The notes under the pieces were generated by a model, which did no database searches, had not been told where the DNA came from, and saw nothing but the letters and a program-made list of their open reading frames with translations. This document shows, one piece after another, positions 25,328 to 34,378 of a stretch of 64,000 bases of DNA. The stretch is from Desulfobacterales bacterium (GTDB taxonomy: Bacteria > Desulfobacterota > Desulfobacteria > Desulfobacterales > JADGBH01). The position numbers and the translations under genes were made by a program. How positions within the stretch are numbered: the stretch's first letter is position 1; every line of letters begins with the position of its first letter. Location of the stretch: contig JADGBH010000008.1 in assembly GCA_015231595.1 (NCBI GenBank), positions 34,232 to 98,231 on the forward strand, given 5' to 3'.

Positions 25328-26534
25328 GTAAATTTTCCTCTAAAATTATTCCTTGGCAGGAATTTTGCCATATTGGAAGGCGATTTAGCAAACGTAACTT
25401 TGATAAATACTCTATCTCGAAAGAGGGGTTTTCTTCTAAATCATTTTCTGTACTCTCATTTTTTCTTGATAAAAAATTAGCTACATAAACAGAAGTTAAA
25501 GGAGTAAATTCTTGTTTAGAATATTTTAAAGGAAAATGATGATACAGAATTGCTTCAATTACAGGCATAGGCAATCCCCAAAGACTCATAAGATAAGCTC
25601 CTATTTCCGCATGACTAGTTCCAAAAATTCCCATTTCTTTTTCAAATATTACATTCTCTTTCGATTGAGATGATTCAATGATTGTTTCATATTGATCTGG
25701 AAAGTTTATTAAAAAAATTATTTTCCCACAATCATGCAGCAACCCTGCTAAAAATGCACAATCAACTAAATCAGGATTTTCTTTATAAGCTATTAGCCTT
25801 GATATTATTCCTGTTGATAAACTGTGATTCCAAAGTTTATTTATAAAATTTTTTATATTTTTTTTAGCGTCAACGTTATAAAAAATATAATTAGAAAGAA
25901 CTAAAGATTTTATTATATCAATCCCAAGGTATGTTACAGCTTGTTCAATATTGACTATTCGAGTTCGCAAGCCTAAAAAAGCGGAATTAACCAGTTGAAG
26001 TATTTTTGCTGTTATTCCTACATCCTTTGAAATTATTTTTCCTATATCATTAGTGTTCGCGTCAAAAGACTCAAGCGCTTTTAATATTTCGGTATAAATT
26101 GTCGGCAATATCGGTAAAGTTTTTATTTTTGAAACTACATCAATTAGGGAGTTATTTGATAGCGCTCCTTGAATTTCATAGATATGAGATAACCTTGATT
26201 TTAATTCATCAGGATCACATGGTTTTACCAAATATTGATGGGCTATATGGGAAGATTTTATGGTAAATTCCTTATCTGATTGCCCAGACAAAACAATTCT
26301 AATAATTTTTGGATAAAGATTCATGACCTTTTTAAAAAATTCTATACCATCCATTTCCTTCATCCGAATATCACTCACAATAACATCGAAAGAACTCTTT
26401 TGAAGAATTTCAAGGGCTTTATTTCCACTTTCAACAAAATCCATATCCCATTCATTCCTCATTTCTCGAAGAACTCTTTTAAGTCCTTGTAACACATTCG
26501 GTTCATCATCTACAAACAGGATACGCCTTTTCAT
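25320..26534 (-). CDS. Receiver-HDOD protein 2
   Basis: The receiver domain has Asp55 in IVSDIRMKEMDG and YLVKPCDPDEL. The HDOD part starts at about residue 135 (IKTLPILPTIYTEILKAL, DVGITAKILQLVNSAFLG, AFLAGLLHDCGKIIFLI). It is closer to the third paralogue than to the first. It overlaps the downstream gene by 8 bp, so translation is probably coupled. Confidence 0.92.
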   Translation of the reverse strand: MKRRILFVDDEPNVLQGLKRVLREMRNEWDMDFVESGNKALEILQKSSFDVIVSDIRMKEMDGIEFFKKVMNLYPKIIRIVLSGQSDKEFTIKSSHIAHQYLVKPCDPDELKSRLSHIYEIQGALSNNSLIDVVSKIKTLPILPTIYTEILKALESFDANTNDIGKIISKDVGITAKILQLVNSAFLGLRTRIVNIEQAVTYLGIDIIKSLVLSNYIFYNVDAKKNIKNFINKLWNHSLSTGIISRLIAYKENPDLVDCAFLAGLLHDCGKIIFLINFPDQYETIIESSQSKENVIFEKEMGIFGTSHAEIGAYLMSLWGLPMPVIEAILYHHFPLKYSKQEFTPLTSVYVANFLSRKNESTENDLEENPSFEIEYLSKLRLLNRLPIWQNSCQGIILEENLHE

Positions 26535-26561
26535 TTAGTTATCTTCCTTAAAATATAATAT

Positions 26562-27755
26562 TTAATTCTTTTTACCGTTTGGTTCCCCATTAACTAATTC
26601 TTTTGCTATGTCAATCCATGTTGGAAGAAGTTTTTCAAGAGAAATAAAAGACATATAATTTTGATCAAATATGGATTCCTCTTGAATTTCTATACCTTTT
26701 TCATGGGCATGCAAAAAAGCATTAGCAAAATGAACCGCTGTAAGAGGGGTAAAATCCTTATCAATTATTTTAAACGGTGTATGATGCAGGGCAACTGCCT
26801 GAACAATAGGGGATGGAAGCCCCCAAAATCCCAGTAAATACGCTCCGACATCAAAATGAGTTACCCCTATTAAAGACATTTCAGATTTATACGCAAGAAT
26901 ATTTTCTTCTTTATTGAGCCTTATAACTTCAGCATATTCATCAGGTCTATTTACAGCCAGCAGAAGTTTACCTAAATCATGAAGAAGCCCGGCTGTAAAA
27001 GAGTAATCAATTATTGATAACGGCTTGTTTTCATGCTTAGCGATAGATTTAGCAATAGCGCCTGTCATCATACTATGCTTCCACAGCCATTCAAAAAAAT
27101 TCTGTTTAAACTTTTTTTTATTGAACTGGGAAAAAATATGAATTGAAAGAACAAGGGATTTAATAATATCAAGCCCAAGTATTGAAACCGCTTTTTCAGG
27201 GCTTGAAACAGGAGATCTAAGTCCGAAGAAGGCTGAATTTACAAGATGTAGCATTTTAGCAGTCATGCCTACATCTTTTGCAATTATTTTACCTATTTTT
27301 TGCATTGAAACATCTTCCGATTTAAGAGCATCATTTATTTCTGAATATATAGACGGAAGACTTGGGATGGATTCCATATTTTTAATAAAATTACGGAGAG
27401 TGCATGCGCATGTAATACTCGATTTTAGAGCTTCAGCGTCACAGGGTTTAGAAAGAAACTGGTGGGAAACCCCAACAGATTTCATAACCATCTCTTTCGA
27501 TGCTTGACCGGATAAAACAATCCTAACAGTTTCAGGATGCTTTTGTTTAACTTTATCAAGAAGGCTTGCGCCATCCATTCCAGGCATTTGTATATCAGTA
27601 ACAATTACATCAAAAACTTCTGAATTCATTAATTCTAAGGCAGATTCTCCGTTATTAATAAAATTCATATCCCATTCACTTCTCATGGGTCTAAGCATTC
27701 TTTTAAGAGCTTGCAATATATTAGGGTCATCATCAACAAAAAGAATTTTTCTCAT
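26562..27755 (-). CDS. Receiver-HDOD protein 3
   Basis: The receiver domain has Asp54 in IVTDIQMPGMDG and QFLSKPCDAEAL. The HDOD domain has MESIPSLPSIYSEINDAL, DVGMTAKMLHLVNSAFFG and SFTAGLLHDLGKLLLAV. The EWDM phrase in the receiver is shared with paralogue 2 and the hybrid kinase. It lies 6 bp downstream of the PAS kinase, suggesting it is a direct partner of that kinase. Confidence 0.92.
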   Translation of the reverse strand: MRKILFVDDDPNILQALKRMLRPMRSEWDMNFINNGESALELMNSEVFDVIVTDIQMPGMDGASLLDKVKQKHPETVRIVLSGQASKEMVMKSVGVSHQFLSKPCDAEALKSSITCACTLRNFIKNMESIPSLPSIYSEINDALKSEDVSMQKIGKIIAKDVGMTAKMLHLVNSAFFGLRSPVSSPEKAVSILGLDIIKSLVLSIHIFSQFNKKKFKQNFFEWLWKHSMMTGAIAKSIAKHENKPLSIIDYSFTAGLLHDLGKLLLAVNRPDEYAEVIRLNKEENILAYKSEMSLIGVTHFDVGAYLLGFWGLPSPIVQAVALHHTPFKIIDKDFTPLTAVHFANAFLHAHEKGIEIQEESIFDQNYMSFISLEKLLPTWIDIAKELVNGEPNGKKN

Positions 27756-27761
27756 AAATGT

Positions 27762-28994
27762 TTAACCTTTATTTAAGGGGTCTTCCTCTGCTTTAAAACG
27801 TATAAAAAATGTAGTTCCAACTCCAACTTCTGTTTCAAAATGAATTGCCCCTCCAAGTTTATTAACAATAGCATGACATAAACTTAAACCTTGCCCTGTT
27901 CCTTTGCCTACAGCCTTAGTTGTAAAAAAAGGGGTAAATATTTTTGGCCTAATTTCTGGAGCTATACCTATGCCTGTATCTTGAATTTGAACTTCAACTG
28001 TTCCGTTTATTTTTTTAGTTCTTATAGTAATTTTACCTTTTTTCTTTGCTCCGTCTCCGACAACATCACCTATGGCATGAGCGGCATTTATGATTAAATT
28101 TAATATTACTTGATTAAACTCTCCCTGAACACATTTTACAAAGGGTAAAGTTGAATCAAGTTCCATTTCCATTTCAGCAACATATTTCCATTCATTTCGG
28201 GCAACCAATGCTGTGCTGTCAATAGCTCTGTTAATATCTACAGAGGTGTTTTCTCCTGTTCCAGGATGAGAAAATTCCTTCATTGCTCTTACAATATTGG
28301 CTGTTCTGGTAAGACCATCAAGAGATTGTTTTATAGATAGGGGAACTTCGCCTATTAAGTATTCAATATCTATTTCTTCTTTAATGTTTTCTATTTCATT
28401 TATTAAAGCATCAATATCTTCTTTTGATTTCAAAAATTTAAGGAGCTTTTCATATTCGACTAAAAGCCTGCTTATATCTTTAAATGCATCCTGTAAAAAA
28501 TAAGTATTATCTCCGATATATTGGATAGGCGTATTGATTTCATGGGCAATACCCGCCGCTAATTGACCTATTGATTCCATTTTTTGAACATGAGCTAACT
28601 GAGATTCCATAAATTTTCGTTCGGAAATATCTCTTGCAATACCCCTAAATCCAATGCATTTATTATTATCGTCATACATCAAAGATGCAGAAGCACCAAG
28701 CTGACGGATTAATCCATCTTTTCTTATAAAATCACAAATAAAACCTTTATTCGGTTTTCCTGTTTTATAAATTTCTTTGAATAATTTATACATATTTGAA
28801 GCATTATCATTATCCATAAATTCTTTATAATTTTTACCCCTAAGTTCTTCCCTATTGCATCCGAACAATTCAGCCATTATCTCATTATAAAAAACAAAAT
28901 TACCCCTTAAATCAAGCTCATAATATCCTTGTTCTATGCTTTCAAGTATCGTTCGATATTTTTTTTCGCTTTTGATTAAATCTAATTCAAGCAT
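27762..28994 (-). CDS. PAS domain histidine kinase
   Basis: A PAS domain (residues 7-125; YRTILESIEQGYYELDLRGN, ending GIARDISERKFMESQ) precedes a HisKA region with His151 (LAAGIAHEINTPIQYIGD), a longer helical insert and an HATPase_c domain (LNLIINAAHAIGD, DTGIGIAPEIRPKIFTPFFTTK, GTGQGLSLCHAI). There is no membrane segment. It heads the sensory run right after selD. The receiver-only proteins downstream are likely phosphate acceptors. Confidence 0.93.
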   Translation of the reverse strand: MLELDLIKSEKKYRTILESIEQGYYELDLRGNFVFYNEIMAELFGCNREELRGKNYKEFMDNDNASNMYKLFKEIYKTGKPNKGFICDFIRKDGLIRQLGASASLMYDDNNKCIGFRGIARDISERKFMESQLAHVQKMESIGQLAAGIAHEINTPIQYIGDNTYFLQDAFKDISRLLVEYEKLLKFLKSKEDIDALINEIENIKEEIDIEYLIGEVPLSIKQSLDGLTRTANIVRAMKEFSHPGTGENTSVDINRAIDSTALVARNEWKYVAEMEMELDSTLPFVKCVQGEFNQVILNLIINAAHAIGDVVGDGAKKKGKITIRTKKINGTVEVQIQDTGIGIAPEIRPKIFTPFFTTKAVGKGTGQGLSLCHAIVNKLGGAIHFETEVGVGTTFFIRFKAEEDPLNKG

Positions 28995-29007
28995 AAGTCC
29001 TTATTCC

Positions 29008-30081
29008 TTAATTTACAATTATTTTTCCTTCTACATCTTCGGATATAACATCTCCTATAATTTTAGAATGCAAAACACCTTCATTTTTCAAAGCTTCAAT
29101 CATATTTTCAGATTCTTCTGCTTTAACGCTTATAAGAAGACCTCCTGATGTTTGAGGGTCAAAAAGAATATCTTTTATTACAGAATCTACCGAACTTTCA
29201 AACTTAACAAATTTTTCAAAAAAATTCTTGTTTTTGTAGGATCCTTCTGGAATTAAACCAAATTGTGAAAACTCTATAGCTTCTAGTATTATCGGAATAT
29301 TATTAGCATAAATTCTTATACTTATTTTAGAATTTTTTATCATTTCAGATAAATGCCCAATCAATCCAAAACCAGTAATATCTGTACACCCATTAACAGA
29401 AAAATTTTGCATTATTTTTGCCGCTTTTTTATTAAGTTCCGCCATCTGCATTGAAACTTTCAAAATTGTTTCATCAGATGCTAATCCTCCTTTAATAGCT
29501 GTGCTTACTATTCCTGTTCCAAGAGGTTTTGTAAGAATAAGCCTATCACCTTCTTTTAAACTTCTTTTTTTTAAAATTCTATTAGGATGAATAAATCCTG
29601 TTACAGAAAGTCCATATTTCAATTCATTGTCAAATATACTATGGCCGCCAATTACAACAGCATCGGCTTCTTTTACTTTATCTATACCGCCTTGCAAAAT
29701 TTGTCTTAAAATGGAAATATCCATAGTTTTTAAAGGATAACAAACAAGATTCATAGCTGTTTTAGGCTCACCGCCCATTGCATAAATATCGCTTAAAGAA
29801 TTAGCAGCAGCAATTTGTCCAAAAATATATGGATCATCAACTATCGGAGTAAAAAAATCAACAGTTTGAACTATTGCAAGATTATCTGAAATTTTATATA
29901 CGCCTGCATCATCAATACTATCAATTCCTACAAGAACATTAGGATTCGAAGGAAATTCAAGTCCGCAAAGAGCTGTCTCCAGGTCCCCTGGAGGGAGTTT
30001 TGAAGCTCAGCCGGCTCCTTTTACTGTAGTTGAAAGACGAATCGGGCATAAATTTTCAGACGATGATTTTAAAATATCCAA
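29008..30081 (-). CDS. selD: Selenide, water dikinase with selenocysteine (UGA at 30007-30009)
   Basis: The frame is continuous from a TTG at 30079-30081 (GGAG seven bases before it) to 29008 if the TGA at 30007-30009 is read as selenocysteine. The protein then starts MDILKSSSENLCPIRLSTTV and continues KGAG-Sec-ASKLPPGDLETALCGL, where Sec25 holds the catalytic Cys/Sec position of SelD. Downstream are DDAGVYKISDNLAIVQTVDFF, AAANSLSDIYAMGG, TDITGFGLIGHL and DPQTSGGLL, all typical. It makes selenophosphate from selenide and ATP. A gene finder without Sec would start it wrongly at 29778. It is 13 bp from the PAS kinase. Confidence 0.93.
29977..29993 (-). promoter_or_regulatory. Probable bacterial SECIS hairpin in selD
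   Basis: On the coding strand, 13 bases after the UGA, CTCCAGGGGACCTGGAG folds into a perfect 7-bp stem with loop GGA. Bacterial SECIS hairpins lie just after the UGA and have a G in a small apical loop, so position and shape fit. Confidence 0.75.
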
Positions 30082-30109
30082 AATATTTCTCCAAAAATAC
30101 TAAAATTAA

Positions 30110-30541
30110 TCACTCAATGTAGACAGTATATTTATCACCTTTATATAATGTTATTCCGCTTATTTCTTCTAATTTTTCTTCTATCTCTTCGCTCCACGCA
30201 TCAGTACTTCCTGATACTCTATATATGAAATCCAGATAAACATTATCGTTTTTTGTGCTGCTTTGATTATTTTTTGCCATATTTAGCCAATCTGTAAATT
30301 CTCCATGTAACAGAACCATATAAGGAAAACTTCTCAAGACATATTTTTCACCTTGAATATATCCTGCATGTAGCGTTAAAGGTCTAATCTCATATTTAAC
30401 TCCATTTATAACCAAATTATTACTAACTCTAACCCAAATTCCATCTTCATACGCATCATTATCGGAAGATGTTCCTGTAATTGTTATAAAACCAAGAATA
30501 AGAATAAAAATAGTCATACATGAGAATATAAATTTTTTCAT
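30110..30541 (-). CDS. Small exported hypothetical protein
   Basis: This 143-residue protein has a signal peptide (KKFIFSCMTIFILILGFITITG) and then a mixed strand-rich domain (YEDGIWVRVSNNLVINGVKY). No known family is apparent. It lies 29 bp downstream of the Rpn-type gene and 28 bp before selD on the same strand. It looks like a genuine secreted or periplasmic protein. Confidence 0.6.
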   Translation of the reverse strand: MKKFIFSCMTIFILILGFITITGTSSDNDAYEDGIWVRVSNNLVINGVKYEIRPLTLHAGYIQGEKYVLRSFPYMVLLHGEFTDWLNMAKNNQSSTKNDNVYLDFIYRVSGSTDAWSEEIEEKLEEISGITLYKGDKYTVYIE

Positions 30542-30570
30542 ACAGCCTCTCTTATTTTTGTTATTACGGT

Positions 30571-31572
30571 TTAACTTTTAATATATTCCTTAATCAATTG
30601 ATTTACCGGCTCTAAATTTTCACATATTTTAATAGTCTTTTTTAAAGCTATAAGCTGCTCCATTTGATTAATTTTTAAAATTTCTGGTATTAATATAGTT
30701 CCTTTTGTTCCGAATCTTACTTCCAACAAATCAAATATCGCTTCTCTAAATTCTTGTTTCATTTTGTCTATGCCGATCTGTATCCCTTGTGCCATGCCCT
30801 TTTCCATACCCTTTTCCATACCCTTTTCCATACCCTTTTCCATACCCTTTTCCATACCCTTTTCCATACCCTTTTCCATAGCAATTTCTTCGATATACTT
30901 AAAAACTTGTAACATAGTAATATCCTCCCAGATATTTTTTAATAGTTCCTTTGAGACAAATTTATTGCAAATAACTACTAACGCTCCTAAAAGAACAAAA
31001 CCGATTTTTTTTGATTCTAACAATTCTTTTGCAAATTTGATTACCTCTAATGCAAATTCGTCTCTATTTTTATTTTTAAGTCCATACATAGGTAAGAATA
31101 CTAACTCAACCGGATTGACAGCATCCTGTTTTTTGATTTTCTCTAATGTCTCTTCTCCATTTTTTTCATTAAGATTAATAATAACTGGATTATATGCACC
31201 ACTCAAGGTTTCAATATTCTTAACAGGCGTTACAGTTCCTGATGCTACAATAATGCTCTTCAATTTAGTCTCTCCGATTTGTCGCGCAATTAAAAAATGT
31301 TGAGATGCAAATCTATATAAGTCTCCGAGATCAAGGTTTCTTTCTTCTTCTAAATGGTAAAAAATTCCATTTTCATCTTTTAAAATAAGATCTAATCTCT
31401 GTTCTTTAACTTCGAGAGTAATTGGTTCTAAACCTCTGACTTCTACTATTTTTCCTGTATGCACATTTAATACATCTAATGTATTATTAAGAAAAACATT
31501 TAGTAACCATTTAAATATTACGTCATAATTCTGATAATATTCCAAACCTTTTTTGTCCCAGTTGTCTCCCAT
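30571..31572 (-). CDS. Rpn family nuclease/putative transposase (PD-(D/E)XK)
   Basis: The N-terminal 250 residues fit the Rpn/PDDEXK transposase-like family: KWLLNVFLNN, QRLDLILKDENGIFYHLEEERN (Asp and Glu of a PD-(D/E)XK core) and the YRFASQHFLIARQIGETK segment. A run of seven MEKG units follows (about 228-254), then a helical tail. Rpn proteins in E. coli promote recA-independent recombination. The repeat run is encoded by a 12-bp tandem array. Confidence 0.8.
   Translation of the reverse strand: MGDNWDKKGLEYYQNYDVIFKWLLNVFLNNTLDVLNVHTGKIVEVRGLEPITLEVKEQRLDLILKDENGIFYHLEEERNLDLGDLYRFASQHFLIARQIGETKLKSIIVASGTVTPVKNIETLSGAYNPVIINLNEKNGEETLEKIKKQDAVNPVELVFLPMYGLKNKNRDEFALEVIKFAKELLESKKIGFVLLGALVVICNKFVSKELLKNIWEDITMLQVFKYIEEIAMEKGMEKGMEKGMEKGMEKGMEKGMEKGMAQGIQIGIDKMKQEFREAIFDLLEVRFGTKGTILIPEILKINQMEQLIALKKTIKICENLEPVNQLIKEYIKS
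30795..30882. repeat. 12-bp tandem repeat inside the Rpn-type gene
   Basis: CTTTTCCATACC is repeated about seven times. On the coding strand each unit adds the four residues M-E-K-G in frame, so changes in copy number keep the frame. Confidence 0.95.
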
Positions 31573-31588
31573 TTAAAGTTATATCCTC

Positions 31589-32815
31589 CTATCCATGAAT
31601 AATAGCATCCGCTACAACTTCCCATAAATATTTTATTTTAAGATGATCCATATTATATTCCTTTTTTATGCTACTGAGCTGACCATGACAGCCATGGCAA
31701 GGTGTTACAACGATATCTGCTTTAGAAGCTTTAATCTGATCTATTTTTTTTCTTCCGTAATAAATACGCTCCGTGTTATAACCAGTAGTTAATGAGCCGC
31801 CACCGCCTCCGCAGCAAATTTGATTACTCTTTGAAGGATATAAGTCAACCCAGTTTTGAACGCAATAATCAAGCACTAATCGAGGTTCTTTATAATATCC
31901 ATAACCAAAAAGCTTTTCAGATTTTCTCCCATAATTGCAAGGATCATGATAAGCTGCAAGGCCTTGCAACTTAGCTTTATCTATATTGATTCTTCCAGAT
32001 TCAATATATTTAAGCAAAATATCGAATACCGTGCATGTTTCAAATTTTTTTAAAACTTCGGGATACCATTTAGTGAGACCAAGCCTGGTCGCAAGATAAG
32101 CGTGCCCTCACTCCGGCCAGAGAAGATATTTGATTTCAAGCCTTTCCATCTGCTCGACAAATCTGCCGCATAATATTTTCATAGAATCGTCATCGCCTGT
32201 AAAATATGCCCAATTAGTGCCTTCCCAATTTTCAGACGATATAGTCCAATTCTCTTTTGCAGCATGAAAAATTTTAAACCAGTGTTTTAAATCTTCAGTA
32301 TGGGTATTAACAAGTTTATTATGTATTGTTAACATGATATTAGCGCCTTTTTTATCAATCGGCACTTCAAAATCATTAAAACCTTCTTCCTCTTTGATTT
32401 CATCGCCAATATCTTCTAATATGAAAATATAATCATCTTTTGGGAGTGAAAGATTATTGCCAGTTTTTAAAACTGATTCAAGCCCACTCTGAAGCACTCC
32501 TGGAACTTTTTCTCGTTCTCTAAAACTCCGTATTTTTCTTACTATCCCTGAAATATCTACTCCGATGGGACAAAGATTTTCGCATTTTCCACACATCGTG
32601 CATATCCAAGGCCATTTTGATAGGATAGCTTCATCTTCAAGGCCTAATGAAACAAGCCTTACAATCTTTCTAGGGTCAAAACCTTCTACGCCTGAAACCG
32701 GACATGCGCTTGAACATAATCCGCACGTAATACAAAAATCATGGAAAAATGGAAAAGATTTAAGCTTTCCAACTGCAAGATTACCTATATCGAGTAATTT
32801 TGTTTCATTATTCAT
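31589..32815 (-). CDS. HdrD/DsrK-like iron-sulfur selenoprotein (UGA at 32108-32110)
   Basis: The frame is open from ATG 32815 (AGGTG six bases upstream) to 31589 except for one TGA at 32108-32110. The N-terminus has two [4Fe-4S] motifs, CITCGLCSSACP and CTMCGKCENLCP. A CCG-type region follows, in which the UGA gives LLWPE-Sec-GHAYLATRLGL; related CCG proteins have Cys in this E-C-G-H-A motif. The last domain has YHDPCNYGR, ICCGGGGGS and CHGCHGQ. The homologous sequence continues without a break on both sides of the UGA, so it is read as selenocysteine (about residue 236). It is the third gene of an Hdr-like operon and probably carries electrons to a disulfide or menaquinone-linked partner. 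Confidence 0.87.
32077..32090 (-). promoter_or_regulatory. Candidate SECIS hairpin in the HdrD-like gene
   Basis: GACCAGGCTTGGTC, 17 bases after the UGA on the coding strand, folds into a 5-bp stem with loop GGCT. Distance and loop guanines suit a bacterial SECIS, though the stem is shorter than in selD. Confidence 0.55.
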
Positions 32816-32836
32816 TTTTTTCACCTAATTTTTTCT

Positions 32837-34378
32837 TTAAAGTAAAGATAACTTCTTTGCAAAATTATTTACTATATCATTAAATTCAAAAACCATGTTC
32901 GATGCAATAGTTTTTAATAAAAGGCGTTCTTTATTTATCCCCATATCCTGAAGCTGTTTTTTTAAAAATCCCACACGATTTTTTGCATAGATATTTCCTT
33001 TTTCACTGTGGCAATTTCCTTCGTGGCAAGTTAAAATTAAAACTCCAGAAGCATTATTTTCAAAACATGTTAATATGTTATTAATTGAAATACTGCCAGC
33101 ACATGGAACTTCCAGTATTTTCAGCCTTAAAGGAAGATTTAAACCAGAAGATATAACCATTTTATATGCTTTTAATGCAGATCTTTCACAGCAAAAAACG
33201 TGAATTCCATCAGAATCAAATTGTATAAGCTCTTTTGACTTAATATCTCCATCATTATTTTTTAGTTTAATGGCTAAGCTTGGACACAATGATGCACAAA
33301 TTCCACAACCATAACACGCTTCTTTTATTACAATTACTTTTTTATCAAAAATTATTGTTCGGTAAGGACAGTTACGATAACAAGTTAGGCATCTTGCACA
33401 TCTATTATAATTTATGTCAGCTTTAAAGAAAGGACCCTGATTAAAATCGTTAAATAAAGCTATTGATTCACCTATAGCATTGTCAGCATCAAGAATATTT
33501 TCGTCATCAGATTGAATTGATCTTGACGAACCTACAACAAAAATTCCTTTTCTATTTGTAAAAACAGGTAATCTATGCACGTTATCAGCTTGGATAAAAC
33601 CATTTTCATCAAGACTTAGTTCAAAATTTCTTGCAATTTCTTTTAAATAAGGACTTGGAAAAAAATTACAATCAACTATAGTTATGTCCGGGATAAGTTT
33701 AAAATTTTGATCTGTAATTTCATCAAAAAATTCAATCAATACTTTAGATTCATCAGATTCATCTATGTTGGAAATCTTAGGCTCAGAGTTCGTGAATTTA
33801 AAATATAAAGTCCCGGCATCTTTAGTCTTCCTGTATAGTTTTTCAAGCCCTTCAGCGCCGACCTTTAAATTTTTAGTAAATACAAAAGTTTTAAGATTAG
33901 CTTTAGCATGAAGTTTCGAACAAAATTCAAGTATATTTTTTAAAGAATGCGCCGTGCCTTCCCCATTAAGTCCAGTAAGAAAAGCAATTTTCTTATTTTG
34001 CAAAAAACTTTCTGACAAATTATCTATTTTTGCTTTAAAATCAAATAAAGGAATCACCGTTTCAGAAGGAGTAAGATTATTAAAATCGGGCTTGATTAAA
34101 TATTCTTCAGAGATAATTATATTATCTGCTCTTTCAACAGTTACAACATCATTTACTTTAAAAATTACCTCAAAATTACCAACAAAGCCATTTGCTGATA
34201 TTATTTTCGCATTAGTTATAAACTTAATTGAATCTGATTCTGAAAAACTATAAAATTCATCAGATATAAGATTCTCTCTATTTTCAGTTATAAGCACATC
34301 AAATCCATTTTTAATTAGACTTTTTGCTATTTTAACAGAATATTTTCCGCTTCCGAAAATTAATGTTCTTCTTTTCAA
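32837..34378 (-). CDS. HdrA/QmoB-like protein with ferredoxin and MvhD-like domains
   Basis: The protein (513 residues) begins with a Rossmann-type motif GSGKYSVKIAKSLIKNG. The middle has two [4Fe-4S] motifs, CARCLTCYRNCPYRT and CYGCGICASLCPSLA. The C-terminal part resembles the MvhD/FlpD [2Fe-2S] domain (HVFCCERSALKAY, LEVPCAGSISIN, LTCHEGNCHSEKGN). HdrA-plus-MvhD fusions such as QmoB connect flavin proteins to iron-sulfur partners. Start and upstream stop overlap by 4 bp (ATGA), so it is translationally coupled to the HdrA/QmoA-like gene. Confidence 0.87.
   Translation of the reverse strand: MKRRTLIFGSGKYSVKIAKSLIKNGFDVLITENRENLISDEFYSFSESDSIKFITNAKIISANGFVGNFEVIFKVNDVVTVERADNIIISEEYLIKPDFNNLTPSETVIPLFDFKAKIDNLSESFLQNKKIAFLTGLNGEGTAHSLKNILEFCSKLHAKANLKTFVFTKNLKVGAEGLEKLYRKTKDAGTLYFKFTNSEPKISNIDESDESKVLIEFFDEITDQNFKLIPDITIVDCNFFPSPYLKEIARNFELSLDENGFIQADNVHRLPVFTNRKGIFVVGSSRSIQSDDENILDADNAIGESIALFNDFNQGPFFKADINYNRCARCLTCYRNCPYRTIIFDKKVIVIKEACYGCGICASLCPSLAIKLKNNDGDIKSKELIQFDSDGIHVFCCERSALKAYKMVISSGLNLPLRLKILEVPCAGSISINNILTCFENNASGVLILTCHEGNCHSEKGNIYAKNRVGFLKKQLQDMGINKERLLLKTIASNMVFEFNDIVNNFAKKLSLL

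Noticed and set aside
30795..30882. CRISPR-like short tandem array
   Set aside because: Units of 12 bp without spacers, in frame within a coding gene.
30764..31303. Long plus-strand frame opposite the Rpn-type gene
   Set aside because: Its product is low in complexity (FSIPFSIP repeats) and mirrors the MEKG array. It is an antisense shadow.
30571..31572. Functional insertion sequence for the Rpn-type gene
   Set aside because: No terminal inverted repeats or target duplication were seen around it. Family membership alone does not make it an active transposon.
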